DNA from: Nanobdellota archaeon
GTDB taxonomy: Archaea > Nanobdellota > Nanobdellia > Pacearchaeales > GW2011-AR1
Assembly (NCBI GenBank): GCA_018830685.1
Contig: JAHJRR010000070.1
Location: forward strand, 1-11,042
Length of the DNA: 11,042 bases
Direction of reading: 5' to 3'
Shown here in pieces: positions 5,684-11,042 of this stretch. Numbering within the stretch: the first letter of the stretch is position 1; every line of letters begins with the position of its first letter. Both the position numbers and the translations under genes were made by a program. Under the pieces are notes generated by a model, which was not told the DNA's origin, searched no databases, and saw only the letters and a list, made by a program, of their open reading frames with translations.

Positions 5684-6889
5684 TTATTCAATTTGTGTGC
5701 CCCATCCAATTAATCTCCAGTGTCCTTCGATGTTTCTTGCGACTCCAATGTTATCTTTTTCAAGAACTACTGCAGGAATATTTAAAGAAAGTTCGATTTC
5801 TCCATTTGATATTTTTTCAACTGTGCCGACAGTTATTGTGGTGTTTATACTTAGCATTAGAGTTTCTTTTGTTTTGAGTGGATCTACAATCTGATGTCCT
5901 TTTAATCCGGAGACTTCCTTAAAGAGTGTTGCTTTCATTTTGATATTCTCTTTAGCATCTGGAAGATTTCCTTTCGTTGAAACTACACATCCTCTTAATG
6001 AGTCGGCTTTTGTTAACGAGGGATCAAGAGATGTCTCTATAGAGATACTTGCCCCCGGACCTACTTCATTAATTGTATCTTCTCCTTTGTGGAGGGAGAT
6101 TATTTTTGTGTGGAGTGTCTTGTAAGTTGTTTCACCTCGTGTTTTTTTTATGTATAGCCCAGGTTTAATTTCTATTTCATCTCCTACTTTCAGAGTTCCT
6201 TCTTTTAGGATTCCTCCAAGGATTCCTCCGTTTAACTCAGGAATTTTTTTCCCTGGCTTATTTATATCAAAACTTCTTGCCACGAGAAATACCGGATTTG
6301 ATTTTTCATCTCGTTTAGGAATTTCTATTTTGTAGAGTTCCTCAAATATTTTGTCTATGTTTACTCCTTGCTGTGCAGATACGGGAATTATTGGAGCGTT
6401 TTCCATTGAAGTTCCTTTTAGAAGATTTTTGATTTCTTTGTAATTTTCTAGAGCTTTTTCTTTTGACGCAAGGTCAATTTTATTTTGGACAACAATTAAG
6501 TTTTTTAGGTTCCGTGCCTGTAGTGCCATGAAATGTTCTTTTGTTTGAGGTTTTATACCCTCGTTCGCGGCGACAACTAGAATTGCTGCGTCAATTATTG
6601 CCGCCCCCGAAAGCATTGTCGCCATGAGCATTTCGTGTCCTGGTGCGTCGATGAAACTGACATATCTTACTGGCGTACATTCTTTACCTTTTTCTTGAAC
6701 ATTCGTTATTTTTTCCCCACACTTGTAAAGAGTTGTCTCGGCGTATCCTAGTTTTATTGTGATTCCACGCTTTAGTTCTTCAGAATGTGTATCTGTGAAT
6801 TTTCCAGTAAGCCGACTAAGAAGAGTGGTTTTTCCGTGATCGACGTGTCCGACGACTCCGACGTTTATTTCTGGTAAATCTTTATCCAT
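5684..6889 (-). CDS. eif2g: Translation initiation factor 2, gamma subunit (aIF2 gamma)
   Basis: This GTPase forms the core of aIF2, which brings initiator methionyl-tRNA to the small ribosomal subunit. Motifs in order are P-loop GHVDHGKTT (14-22), switch 1 RGITIKLG (41-48), DAPGHEMLM (81-89), NKIDL (136-140) and SAQQGVNI (171-178). Two beta-barrel domains follow, with NPVFLVARSFDINKPG opening domain II and GHWRLIGWGTQIE at the end. The 401-residue length is normal. The region between switch 1 and DAPGHE usually holds a four-cysteine zinc knuckle, but here only C57 and C71 remain. The gene is convergent with the cysteine-rich protein gene (10-base gap) and divergent from the channel gene. A TATA-like box at 6911-6920 supports the chosen start. 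It is distinguished from SelB and EF-Tu by the RGITIKLG and DAPGHE forms and the C-terminus. Confidence 0.96.
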   Translation of the reverse strand: MDKDLPEINVGVVGHVDHGKTTLLSRLTGKFTDTHSEELKRGITIKLGYAETTLYKCGEKITNVQEKGKECTPVRYVSFIDAPGHEMLMATMLSGAAIIDAAILVVAANEGIKPQTKEHFMALQARNLKNLIVVQNKIDLASKEKALENYKEIKNLLKGTSMENAPIIPVSAQQGVNIDKIFEELYKIEIPKRDEKSNPVFLVARSFDINKPGKKIPELNGGILGGILKEGTLKVGDEIEIKPGLYIKKTRGETTYKTLHTKIISLHKGEDTINEVGPGASISIETSLDPSLTKADSLRGCVVSTKGNLPDAKENIKMKATLFKEVSGLKGHQIVDPLKTKETLMLSINTTITVGTVEKISNGEIELSLNIPAVVLEKDNIGVARNIEGHWRLIGWGTQIE

Positions 6890-6910
6890 AAGATTTTGAG
6901 AAGGAAGCTG

Positions 6911-6920
6911 TTAAAAAAGG
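6911..6920 (-). promoter_or_regulatory. TATA-like box for aIF2 gamma
   Basis: The minus strand reads CTTTTTTAAC, 22-31 bases upstream of the ATG that ends at 6889. A second A/T block, TTTTTAAATC at 6936-6945 on the minus strand, lies farther away and fits the divergent channel gene better. Confidence 0.45.
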
Positions 6921-6935
6921 TTTTGGTTCGTCAAG

Positions 6936-6945
6936 ATTTAAAAAC
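6936..6945 (+). promoter_or_regulatory. TATA-like box for the mechanosensitive channel gene
   Basis: GATTTAAAAA lies 21-30 bases upstream of the ATG at 6966. This spacing favours that ATG over the in-frame TTG at 6960. Confidence 0.5.
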
Positions 6946-6965
6946 TCTGATAACTTTTTTTGTAT

Positions 6966-7811
6966 ATGGAATTTGGACTTTTAGAGATTTTGAATGTTTA
7001 TGGTAAACTTCGACCGATTATAATCTTTGTGCTTGCATTTATTATTTATGTAATCGTGCGAGAGTTCGCGAAAAAGAAGCTTTATAGCAACGCGAAGACA
7101 AAGAGTACACGACATAACGTGACGATTTTTTCAAATATCGTAACATATTCTTTCATAATAGTTGGTTTTCTTGCAGTGATATTTTCTTACACGGGAAATA
7201 TATTTAGCATTGGTTTAACTGCAGGTTTGCTTTCGGCTGCGCTGGGTTGGGCATTACAAAGACCGATTACAGGAATTGCTGCGTGGATAATGGTTGTTGT
7301 TGCTAAGCCCTTTGAGATTGGAGACAGGATTATTATTGGTGGCGTACGAGGTGATGTTTCCAATATCACTTTGACTCATATTTACATGAAGGAGTTTGGA
7401 GGAACCATTGGGGGAGAGGAAATTTCTGGAAGGGTCATAATGGTCCCAAACTCTGTTTTATTTGAGAAAGATTTAATTAACTATACTATCCAAGATGAAT
7501 ACATTCTTGATGAAGTTTCTTTTGCGATAACTTTCAATAGTAATATTGATTTGGCGAAAGATGTTTGTGTGAAGGCCGTTAAGGGGGTTTTAAAGAAGAT
7601 AAAAGATCCGTCTTATCAAAGATTCCCTAAACCGTATATGAGGTTCAATTTTCAAAGTTCAGGAATTGACGTGAGAATCAGATATTATGTTTCTGCAGAT
7701 AGGAGGCAGGAATATAGTTCCAAAATTACTGAAGCTATTTTTAAGACGATTCAAGCAGAGAAGTCAGTTGATTATGCTTATCCTCATACAGAGATTGTGT
7801 ATAAGAAATAG
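6966..7811 (+). CDS. MscS-family mechanosensitive ion channel
   Basis: This small-conductance channel of the cell membrane would release solutes on osmotic downshock. The 281-residue protein has predicted membrane helices at about 17-34, 55-76 and 82-113. The third is the pore helix with the family's Gly/Ala pattern (AGLLSAALGWALQRPITGIA, 86-105). The cytosolic beta domain follows with KPFEIGDRIIIGGVRGDVSN (114-133), VIMVPNSVLFEKDLINYT (157-174) and a C-terminal alpha/beta region to the end. The ATG at 6966 is preferred because of the TATA-like box 21-30 bases upstream; a TTG at 6960 would add two residues. The AlkD-like gene begins 1 base after the stop, so the two are almost certainly co-transcribed. 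The family call is firm; ion preference is not visible. Confidence 0.93.
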   Translation: MEFGLLEILNVYGKLRPIIIFVLAFIIYVIVREFAKKKLYSNAKTKSTRHNVTIFSNIVTYSFIIVGFLAVIFSYTGNIFSIGLTAGLLSAALGWALQRPITGIAAWIMVVVAKPFEIGDRIIIGGVRGDVSNITLTHIYMKEFGGTIGGEEISGRVIMVPNSVLFEKDLINYTIQDEYILDEVSFAITFNSNIDLAKDVCVKAVKGVLKKIKDPSYQRFPKPYMRFNFQSSGIDVRIRYYVSADRRQEYSSKITEAIFKTIQAEKSVDYAYPHTEIVYKK

Positions 7812-7812
7812 A

Positions 7813-8502
7813 ATGTTGCAAAAGTTGATTAAAGAGTTGAATTTTGGTGCTGATTCTGGGAGGGCAAGTGCGTATCAGAGATTCTTTAAAACAGGAAAAG
7901 GGCAGTATGGTGAAGGGGATATGTTTATTGGATTAACGGTTCCGTTTCAGAGAGTGTTGGCTAAGAGATATGTTGATTTGTCTTTGGAAGATGTTGAAAG
8001 GTTATTGAAGAGCAAGGTACATGAGTTTAGGATGACTGGATTTTTGATTCTCGTTTACAAATTTGATAAAAGGAATCGTGAGGAAATTTATAATTTTTAT
8101 TTGAATAATCTTGATGGAGCGAATAATTGGGATTTAGTTGATTGCACTGCGGATAAGATTATGGGGGAGTATCTTTTGGATAGGGATAAAAGTGTTTTGT
8201 ACGAGTTTGCACATTCTAATGATTTATGGAGAAAGAGAGTTGCAATTATCTCGACGTTTAGATTCATTAAGAATAACCAGTTTGAAGATACTCTTAAAAT
8301 TTCCGAGATTTTATTGAATGATAAACATGATTTAATTCACAAAGCCGTTGGCTGGATGTTGCGTGAGGTTGGAAAAAGAGACTTGAGTGTTGAGGAAAAT
8401 TTTCTGAAAAAGTATTATAAGAATATGCCCAGAACAATGTTGAGGTATGCTATTGAAAAGTTTGAGGAGAATAAGCGGAAAGAATGGTTGAAAAAGGAAT
8501 AA
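7813..8502 (+). CDS. AlkD-like DNA alkylation repair glycosylase
   Basis: This 229-residue protein is built of helical HEAT-like repeats and matches the DNA alkylation repair family, which removes bulky or cationic alkylated purines. Features are MFIGLTVPFQRVLAKRY (37-53), LLKSKVHEFRMTGFLIL (64-80), NNWDLVDCTADKIMGEYL (104-121), LWRKRVAIISTFRFI (138-152), and KAVGWMLREVGKRD (177-190). W106, D110 and W181 fit the aromatic-acid-aromatic set W109, D113 and W187 of Bacillus cereus AlkD as I recall it, with the same 4-residue W to D spacing. The frame is open upstream to 7687, but that part lies inside the channel gene. The ATG at 7813 gives the family's normal N-terminus and length. It sits 1 base after the channel stop. 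Confidence 0.92.
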   Translation: MLQKLIKELNFGADSGRASAYQRFFKTGKGQYGEGDMFIGLTVPFQRVLAKRYVDLSLEDVERLLKSKVHEFRMTGFLILVYKFDKRNREEIYNFYLNNLDGANNWDLVDCTADKIMGEYLLDRDKSVLYEFAHSNDLWRKRVAIISTFRFIKNNQFEDTLKISEILLNDKHDLIHKAVGWMLREVGKRDLSVEENFLKKYYKNMPRTMLRYAIEKFEENKRKEWLKKE

Positions 8503-8508
8503 GAAAGA

Positions 8509-8517
8509 CTTTTAAAT
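8509..8517 (+). promoter_or_regulatory. TATA-like box that decides the cyclopropane synthase start
   Basis: CTTTTAAAT lies 21-29 bases upstream of the ATG at 8538, the same geometry as the other genes here. It lies inside the longer reading frame from 8484, which argues against that longer start. Confidence 0.5.
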
Positions 8518-8537
8518 GGAAATTATTTTTCGGAGTT

Positions 8538-9647
8538 ATGTCGTCTAAAGCGAAAGTAAAAAAGCTCTTTTCGTATGCAGGGGTAAAAATTAATGGTCAT
8601 AGGGAATGGGACATTCAGATTCATAATGAAGGGCTTTATTCTAGAGTTCTTTCTAAGGGAAATCTTGGTCTTGGAGAGGCCTATATGGACGAATGGTGGG
8701 ATTGTAAAAAAATAGATAAACTTATTGACAAAATTCTTAGAGCTAAACTGAATAAGAAAGTTAAGAATTTAAACGTTGCTTGGGGTTGGTTTGTAGCGTC
8801 TTTGTTGAATTTGCAGAATAAAACCAAAGCTTTTGAAGTGGGAGAGAAACATTATGATGTTGGTAATGATATGTATAAGTTGATGTTGGATAAACGGATG
8901 GTTTATACTTGTGGTTATTGGAAGAAAGCTAAAAATTTGGACCAAGCACAAGAAGATAAATTAGATTTAGTTTGTAAGAAAATTGAATTGAAAAAAGGGA
9001 ATCGTGTTTTGGATATTGGTTGTGGTTGGGGAAGCTTTGCGAAATTCGCTGCAGAGAAATATGGTGCGAAAGTTGTTGGGATTACAATTTCTAAGGAACA
9101 GGTGAAATTGGCTAAAGAAAACTGTAAAGGTCTGCCTATTGAAATAAGACTACAGGATTATAGAGAGGTTAATGAAAAATTTGATCACATTGTTTCTCTG
9201 GGCATGTTTGAACATGTTGGAGTTAAGAATTACAGAAATTACTTTAAGATGGCTAACCGATGTTTGAAAGAAAATGGTCTGTTCCTTTTGCATACGATTG
9301 GAAGGAATAAATCTTGTCGGAATTCAGATGAATGGATTTGCAAATATATCTTTCCTAATGGCATGTTACCTTCAGTTAAACAGATAGCAAAGGCGTCTGA
9401 AGGCTTGTTTGTTATGGAAGACTGGCACAATTTTGGTCCAGATTATGATAAGACATTGATGGAATGGCATAAAAATTTTAATAAGAACTGGAATAAGATT
9501 AAGCACAATTATAATGAGAGGTTTAGAAGAATGTGGAATTATTATCTCTTGGCCTGTGCAGGAAGTTTTAGGGTGAGAAAGAATCAATTGTGGCAGATAG
9601 TCTTCTCAAAGAAGGGTGTTGATGGCGGTTATATTAGTGTGAGATAG
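8538..9647 (+). CDS. cfa: Cyclopropane-fatty-acyl-phospholipid synthase-type methyltransferase
   Basis: Known members use S-adenosylmethionine to add a methylene bridge across a double bond in membrane lipid chains. The 369-residue protein has the family N-terminal domain (LFSYAGVKINGH at 10-21, LGLGEAYMDEWWD at 43-55), HYDVGNDMYKLMLD (105-118), YTCGYW (123-128), and the SAM-binding loop VLDIGCGWGSFAKFAA (157-172). LGMFEHVGVKNY (221-232), LLHTIGRN (250-257), and YYLLACAGSFRVRKNQLWQI (335-354) follow. C125, E225, H252, I254 and Y303 match the bicarbonate-site residues of Escherichia coli Cfa (139, 239, 266, 268, 317) with a constant offset of 14, so it looks fully active. The frame also opens at 8484, overlapping the AlkD-like gene by 19 bases, but the TATA-like box and the family N-terminus favour 8538. 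Bacterial origin by transfer is likely. Confidence 0.93.
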   Translation: MSSKAKVKKLFSYAGVKINGHREWDIQIHNEGLYSRVLSKGNLGLGEAYMDEWWDCKKIDKLIDKILRAKLNKKVKNLNVAWGWFVASLLNLQNKTKAFEVGEKHYDVGNDMYKLMLDKRMVYTCGYWKKAKNLDQAQEDKLDLVCKKIELKKGNRVLDIGCGWGSFAKFAAEKYGAKVVGITISKEQVKLAKENCKGLPIEIRLQDYREVNEKFDHIVSLGMFEHVGVKNYRNYFKMANRCLKENGLFLLHTIGRNKSCRNSDEWICKYIFPNGMLPSVKQIAKASEGLFVMEDWHNFGPDYDKTLMEWHKNFNKNWNKIKHNYNERFRRMWNYYLLACAGSFRVRKNQLWQIVFSKKGVDGGYISVR

Positions 9648-9656
9648 AATTTCTTG

Positions 9657-9728
9657 ATGAAGATAAGAGGGTTTGTTGATTGGGATTATCTTCACATAGA
9701 AATTGCGTATAAGAATGAGGAAATCTAA
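9657..9728 (+). pseudogene. 23-codon remnant, possibly of a retropepsin-like protease
   Basis: A short frame begins 9 bases after the cyclopropane synthase stop and reads MKIRGFVDWDYLHIEIAYKN then EEI and stop. The pattern resembles the first beta hairpin of retropepsin-like aspartyl proteases, which normally continue into a D-T/S-G catalytic motif. Here it ends before that, and it overlaps the tail of the minus-strand gene by 4 bases. It could be a truncated remnant, a real micropeptide or chance; the resemblance is weak. Confidence 0.3.
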
Positions 9729-10300
9729 TCATAAGGAATATCTACTACTGGAACTTTTTTACGATAAATGGGTCTATACACATTAGTCTCCCATTGGGTT
9801 AAGGAAAATCTTCTGTCCATTATTGCAAGATTAAGGTGCCTTGCTTCCGAGAAATTTTTTGATGTGTCCAACACAAAATGAGTCATAAAAACATATGCTT
9901 GAGCATTGTCACGAAGAGGATTGAAACAGATAACAGGCAAAGCACACATTTCAGAGGGAATTGTTTGAACAGTTAGTGTTTTTTCTAAATTTAATCTTTT
10001 GAGAGCTTCCCTTTGGAGAGGTTCAACTTCAGAAGAGAGATTGTCCCAGAAATTGTGTGCTCCATCCGAATTTGGAAAGTTAAAAGTATAATCTCTTCCT
10101 AGATATTGTGTTGTTGAATCAAGATTCAAGTTAATCAAGAATTCTTTTTGAATTTGAGGTGTCGAAGTAAAATTTTCTGCTTGAGGAGCAATTGCAAAAA
10201 TTTTTTTAGAATTTCTAATTGATGAAAAAAATGTTTTGGCAAGATTTTCTGAATCAAAGGGATTTGATTTTATAACGACTTTTGACTTTTTTCTAACCAT
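9725..10300 (-). CDS. Hypothetical protein downstream of ribosomal protein S6e
   Basis: I do not recognise this 191-residue protein. It has no signal or membrane segment and a basic N-terminus (MVRKKSKVVIKS). Visible blocks are FFSSIRNSKKIFAIAPQAEN (24-43), QYLGRDYTFNFPNSDGAHNF (65-84), LPVICFNPLRDNAQAYVFMT (121-140), HLNLAIMDRRFSLTQWE (155-171), and VYRPIYRKKVPVVDIP (174-189). The mix of strands and short helices suggests a soluble alpha/beta domain. Its start lies 5 bases after the S6e stop on the same strand, so the two are very likely one transcript. The location suggests but does not prove a link to translation. Codon use and composition do not stand out from neighbours. The coding call is strong; no function is proposed. 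Confidence 0.75.
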   Translation of the reverse strand: MVRKKSKVVIKSNPFDSENLAKTFFSSIRNSKKIFAIAPQAENFTSTPQIQKEFLINLNLDSTTQYLGRDYTFNFPNSDGAHNFWDNLSSEVEPLQREALKRLNLEKTLTVQTIPSEMCALPVICFNPLRDNAQAYVFMTHFVLDTSKNFSEARHLNLAIMDRRFSLTQWETNVYRPIYRKKVPVVDIPYD

Positions 10301-10305
10301 TTTAA

Positions 10306-10857
10306 TTAAGAAGCTACTGGTATAGATTCCACCTTAGGTTCTTCTTTTGGTGGCTCGGCTTTAGGAGTCTCCGTTTTTGGCACTTCTTGTGCAGGAGCTT
10401 CTGCAGCCTGTTCGCCTTCTGGCTTCTTAGCTTCTTTTGATTGATTCTGGTCGGGGAAGATTTCGCTTAGATTCTTTGCCCCTTCCTTTATGGTTTTAAG
10501 ATTTATCTGAGCTATTACTGCTGAGATTACTTTTCCTCTAACAGTCTTTCTTAGTCGTAAACCCCTAGGATTAACGTCAGTACGCTTCCATTTCCCTTCC
10601 CTCTTCGGACGCTTCTTCATTCCTTTTTCGTAGCTGAGAATTATCTTTTTTAATCCTATTCCAGTAACGCTTTCGTGTGAAGTGAATCCGGCATTATCGC
10701 TCGCACCTGCGATTTCAAACTCGTATCCTTCTAGCCCAGGCATTATGATTTTTCCTTCAATCCTATCATTTAATTCTTTCCCATTAAAATCCTCTCCTTC
10801 AAACTCGAGATGGTATGTCTTCCCAGATTTTTCCGCTATATTAATCTTTAATGGCAT
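10306..10857 (-). CDS. rps6e: Small-subunit ribosomal protein S6e with a long C-terminal tail
   Basis: S6e is a component of the archaeal and eukaryotic small ribosomal subunit. Residues 1-138 form the conserved part: MPLKINIAEKSGKTYHLEFE, LNDRIEGKIIMPGLEGYEFE (29-48), IAGASDNAGFTSHESVTGIG (49-68), GLRLRKTVRGKVISAVIAQI (99-118), then NLK. The last ~45 residues (139-183) are a low-complexity tail of Ala, Pro, Glu and Lys with repeated units such as PKTETPKAEPPKEEPKVE. Most archaeal S6e proteins, as I recall, end soon after the conserved part at roughly 125-140 residues, so the tail is an extension, probably disordered. A TATA-like box at 10879-10887 on the minus strand supports the ATG at 10857. 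The gene is followed 5 bases later by the orphan 191-residue gene. Confidence 0.96.
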   Translation of the reverse strand: MPLKINIAEKSGKTYHLEFEGEDFNGKELNDRIEGKIIMPGLEGYEFEIAGASDNAGFTSHESVTGIGLKKIILSYEKGMKKRPKREGKWKRTDVNPRGLRLRKTVRGKVISAVIAQINLKTIKEGAKNLSEIFPDQNQSKEAKKPEGEQAAEAPAQEVPKTETPKAEPPKEEPKVESIPVAS

Positions 10858-10878
10858 TCTAATTATTGATTTAGAAGG

Positions 10879-10887
10879 TTTTTAAAG
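10879..10887 (-). promoter_or_regulatory. TATA-like box for ribosomal protein S6e
   Basis: The minus strand reads CTTTAAAAA, 22-30 bases upstream of the S6e start codon. It gives the S6e pair its own promoter, separate from the gene at the right edge. Confidence 0.55.
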
Positions 10888-10902
10888 TTTGTTGAGTATT
10901 GC

Positions 10903-10950
10903 AGTATCTCCGATACTTATAAAGAACTATGGCGGAGCCATTAGTTCTTT
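10903..10950. other. Two adjacent hairpins with three-base loops
   Basis: On the plus strand the first is AGTATC-TCC-GATACT (10903-10917). Three bases later comes a long one, AAAGAACTATGGC-GGA-GCCATTAGTTCTTT (10921-10950), with 13 pairs and one bulged A. The loops TCC and GGA are complementary. On the minus strand they fall at the end of the probable right-edge gene and just after it, so a transcript end or 3' structure is likely. There is no clean U-tract directly after them on that strand. Confidence 0.6.
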
Positions 10951-11042
10951 TATCATCTTAGGATAAAATTGATACTCTAACCATTTCAAGAATCTCTTAA
11001 AAACATAATTCTTAATTGTATTTTGCAACCTCCAAAGAATTA
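10927..11042 (-). CDS. Probable 3' end of an unidentified gene running off the right edge
   Basis: The minus-strand frame is open from the window edge for 37 codons to a TAG at 10927-10929. The residues are aromatic and basic: ILWRLQNTIKNYVFKRFLKW then LEYQFYPKMIKELMAPP. Thirty-seven codons without a stop is only mildly unlikely by chance in such AT-rich DNA, so this call is tentative. In its favour, the frame ends about 40 bases before the S6e TATA-like box and on the same strand, as expected of an upstream gene. Its last codons overlap the long hairpin. No family is recognisable. Confidence 0.45.
   Translation of the reverse strand, partial: ILWRLQNTIKNYVFKRFLKWLEYQFYPKMIKELMAPP

Noticed and set aside
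5940..6335. Small plus-strand frames opposite aIF2 gamma
   Set aside because: They are antisense to conserved domains of the GTPase and show no features of their own.
6960..6965. TTG start for the channel
   Set aside because: The ATG two codons later has the better box spacing and the TTG adds nothing recognisable.
7687..7812. Longer N-terminus for the AlkD-like protein
   Set aside because: The extension lies in the channel's coding region in another frame; the ATG at 7813 gives normal family length.
8484..8537. Upstream start for the cyclopropane synthase
   Set aside because: It would add 18 residues not needed by the family and would include the TATA-like box at 8509-8517; kept only as an alternative.
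1..11042. CRISPR array, tRNA, rRNA or insertion sequence
   Set aside because: No regularly spaced repeats, no cloverleaf-like segments with conserved T-arm, no rRNA blocks and no transposase motifs were seen on reading both strands; subtle cases would need a computed search.

Overview
The window is AT-rich archaeal chromosome, most likely from a DPANN lineage of the Pacearchaeota/Woesearchaeota type. The archaeal markers are the gamma subunit of translation initiation factor 2, ribosomal protein S6e, a type II methionine aminopeptidase and a NOL1/NOP2-type PUA-like RNA-binding protein. Most genes have an A/T-rich TATA-like box about 21-31 bases upstream of the ATG and no Shine-Dalgarno sequence, which points to leaderless transcripts. 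The lineage call is an inference from gene content and style, not from a tree.

Layout. 1-210: 3' end of a pyruvate kinase that stops without the usual C-terminal domain. 362-841: PUA-like RNA-binding protein. 890-1396: two-helix membrane protein of unknown role, convergent with a small winged-helix regulator (1407-1715, minus strand). 1716-1839 is a regulatory gap holding imperfect GAACA/TGTTC palindromes. 1840-2084 is a broken gene readable only by joining two frames. It overlaps an ASCH-domain gene (2071-2394), which overlaps the methionine aminopeptidase gene (2391-3269) by 4 bases. 3304-3621 is a small protein of unknown function.

3625-5673: two divergently transcribed exported proteins, one highly charged and one rich in cysteine, share a C-terminal domain ending in a PWW-x-FL motif. 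5684-6889 (minus) is aIF2 gamma, divergent from a run of three plus-strand genes: an MscS-type mechanosensitive channel (6966-7811), an AlkD-like DNA glycosylase (7813-8502) and a cyclopropane-fatty-acid-synthase-type methyltransferase (8538-9647). The last is notable because archaeal membranes are built from isoprenoid ethers rather than fatty acids. After a 23-codon remnant (9657-9728), the minus strand carries an orphan 191-residue protein (9725-10300) in tandem with S6e (10306-10857). The right edge has two adjacent short hairpins and probably the 3' end of another minus-strand gene.

No tRNA, rRNA, CRISPR array or intact mobile element was recognised. The strongest leads for something undescribed are the paired PWW-x-FL exported proteins, the bacterial-type cyclopropane synthase in a channel and DNA-repair cluster, and the palindromes beside the winged-helix gene.
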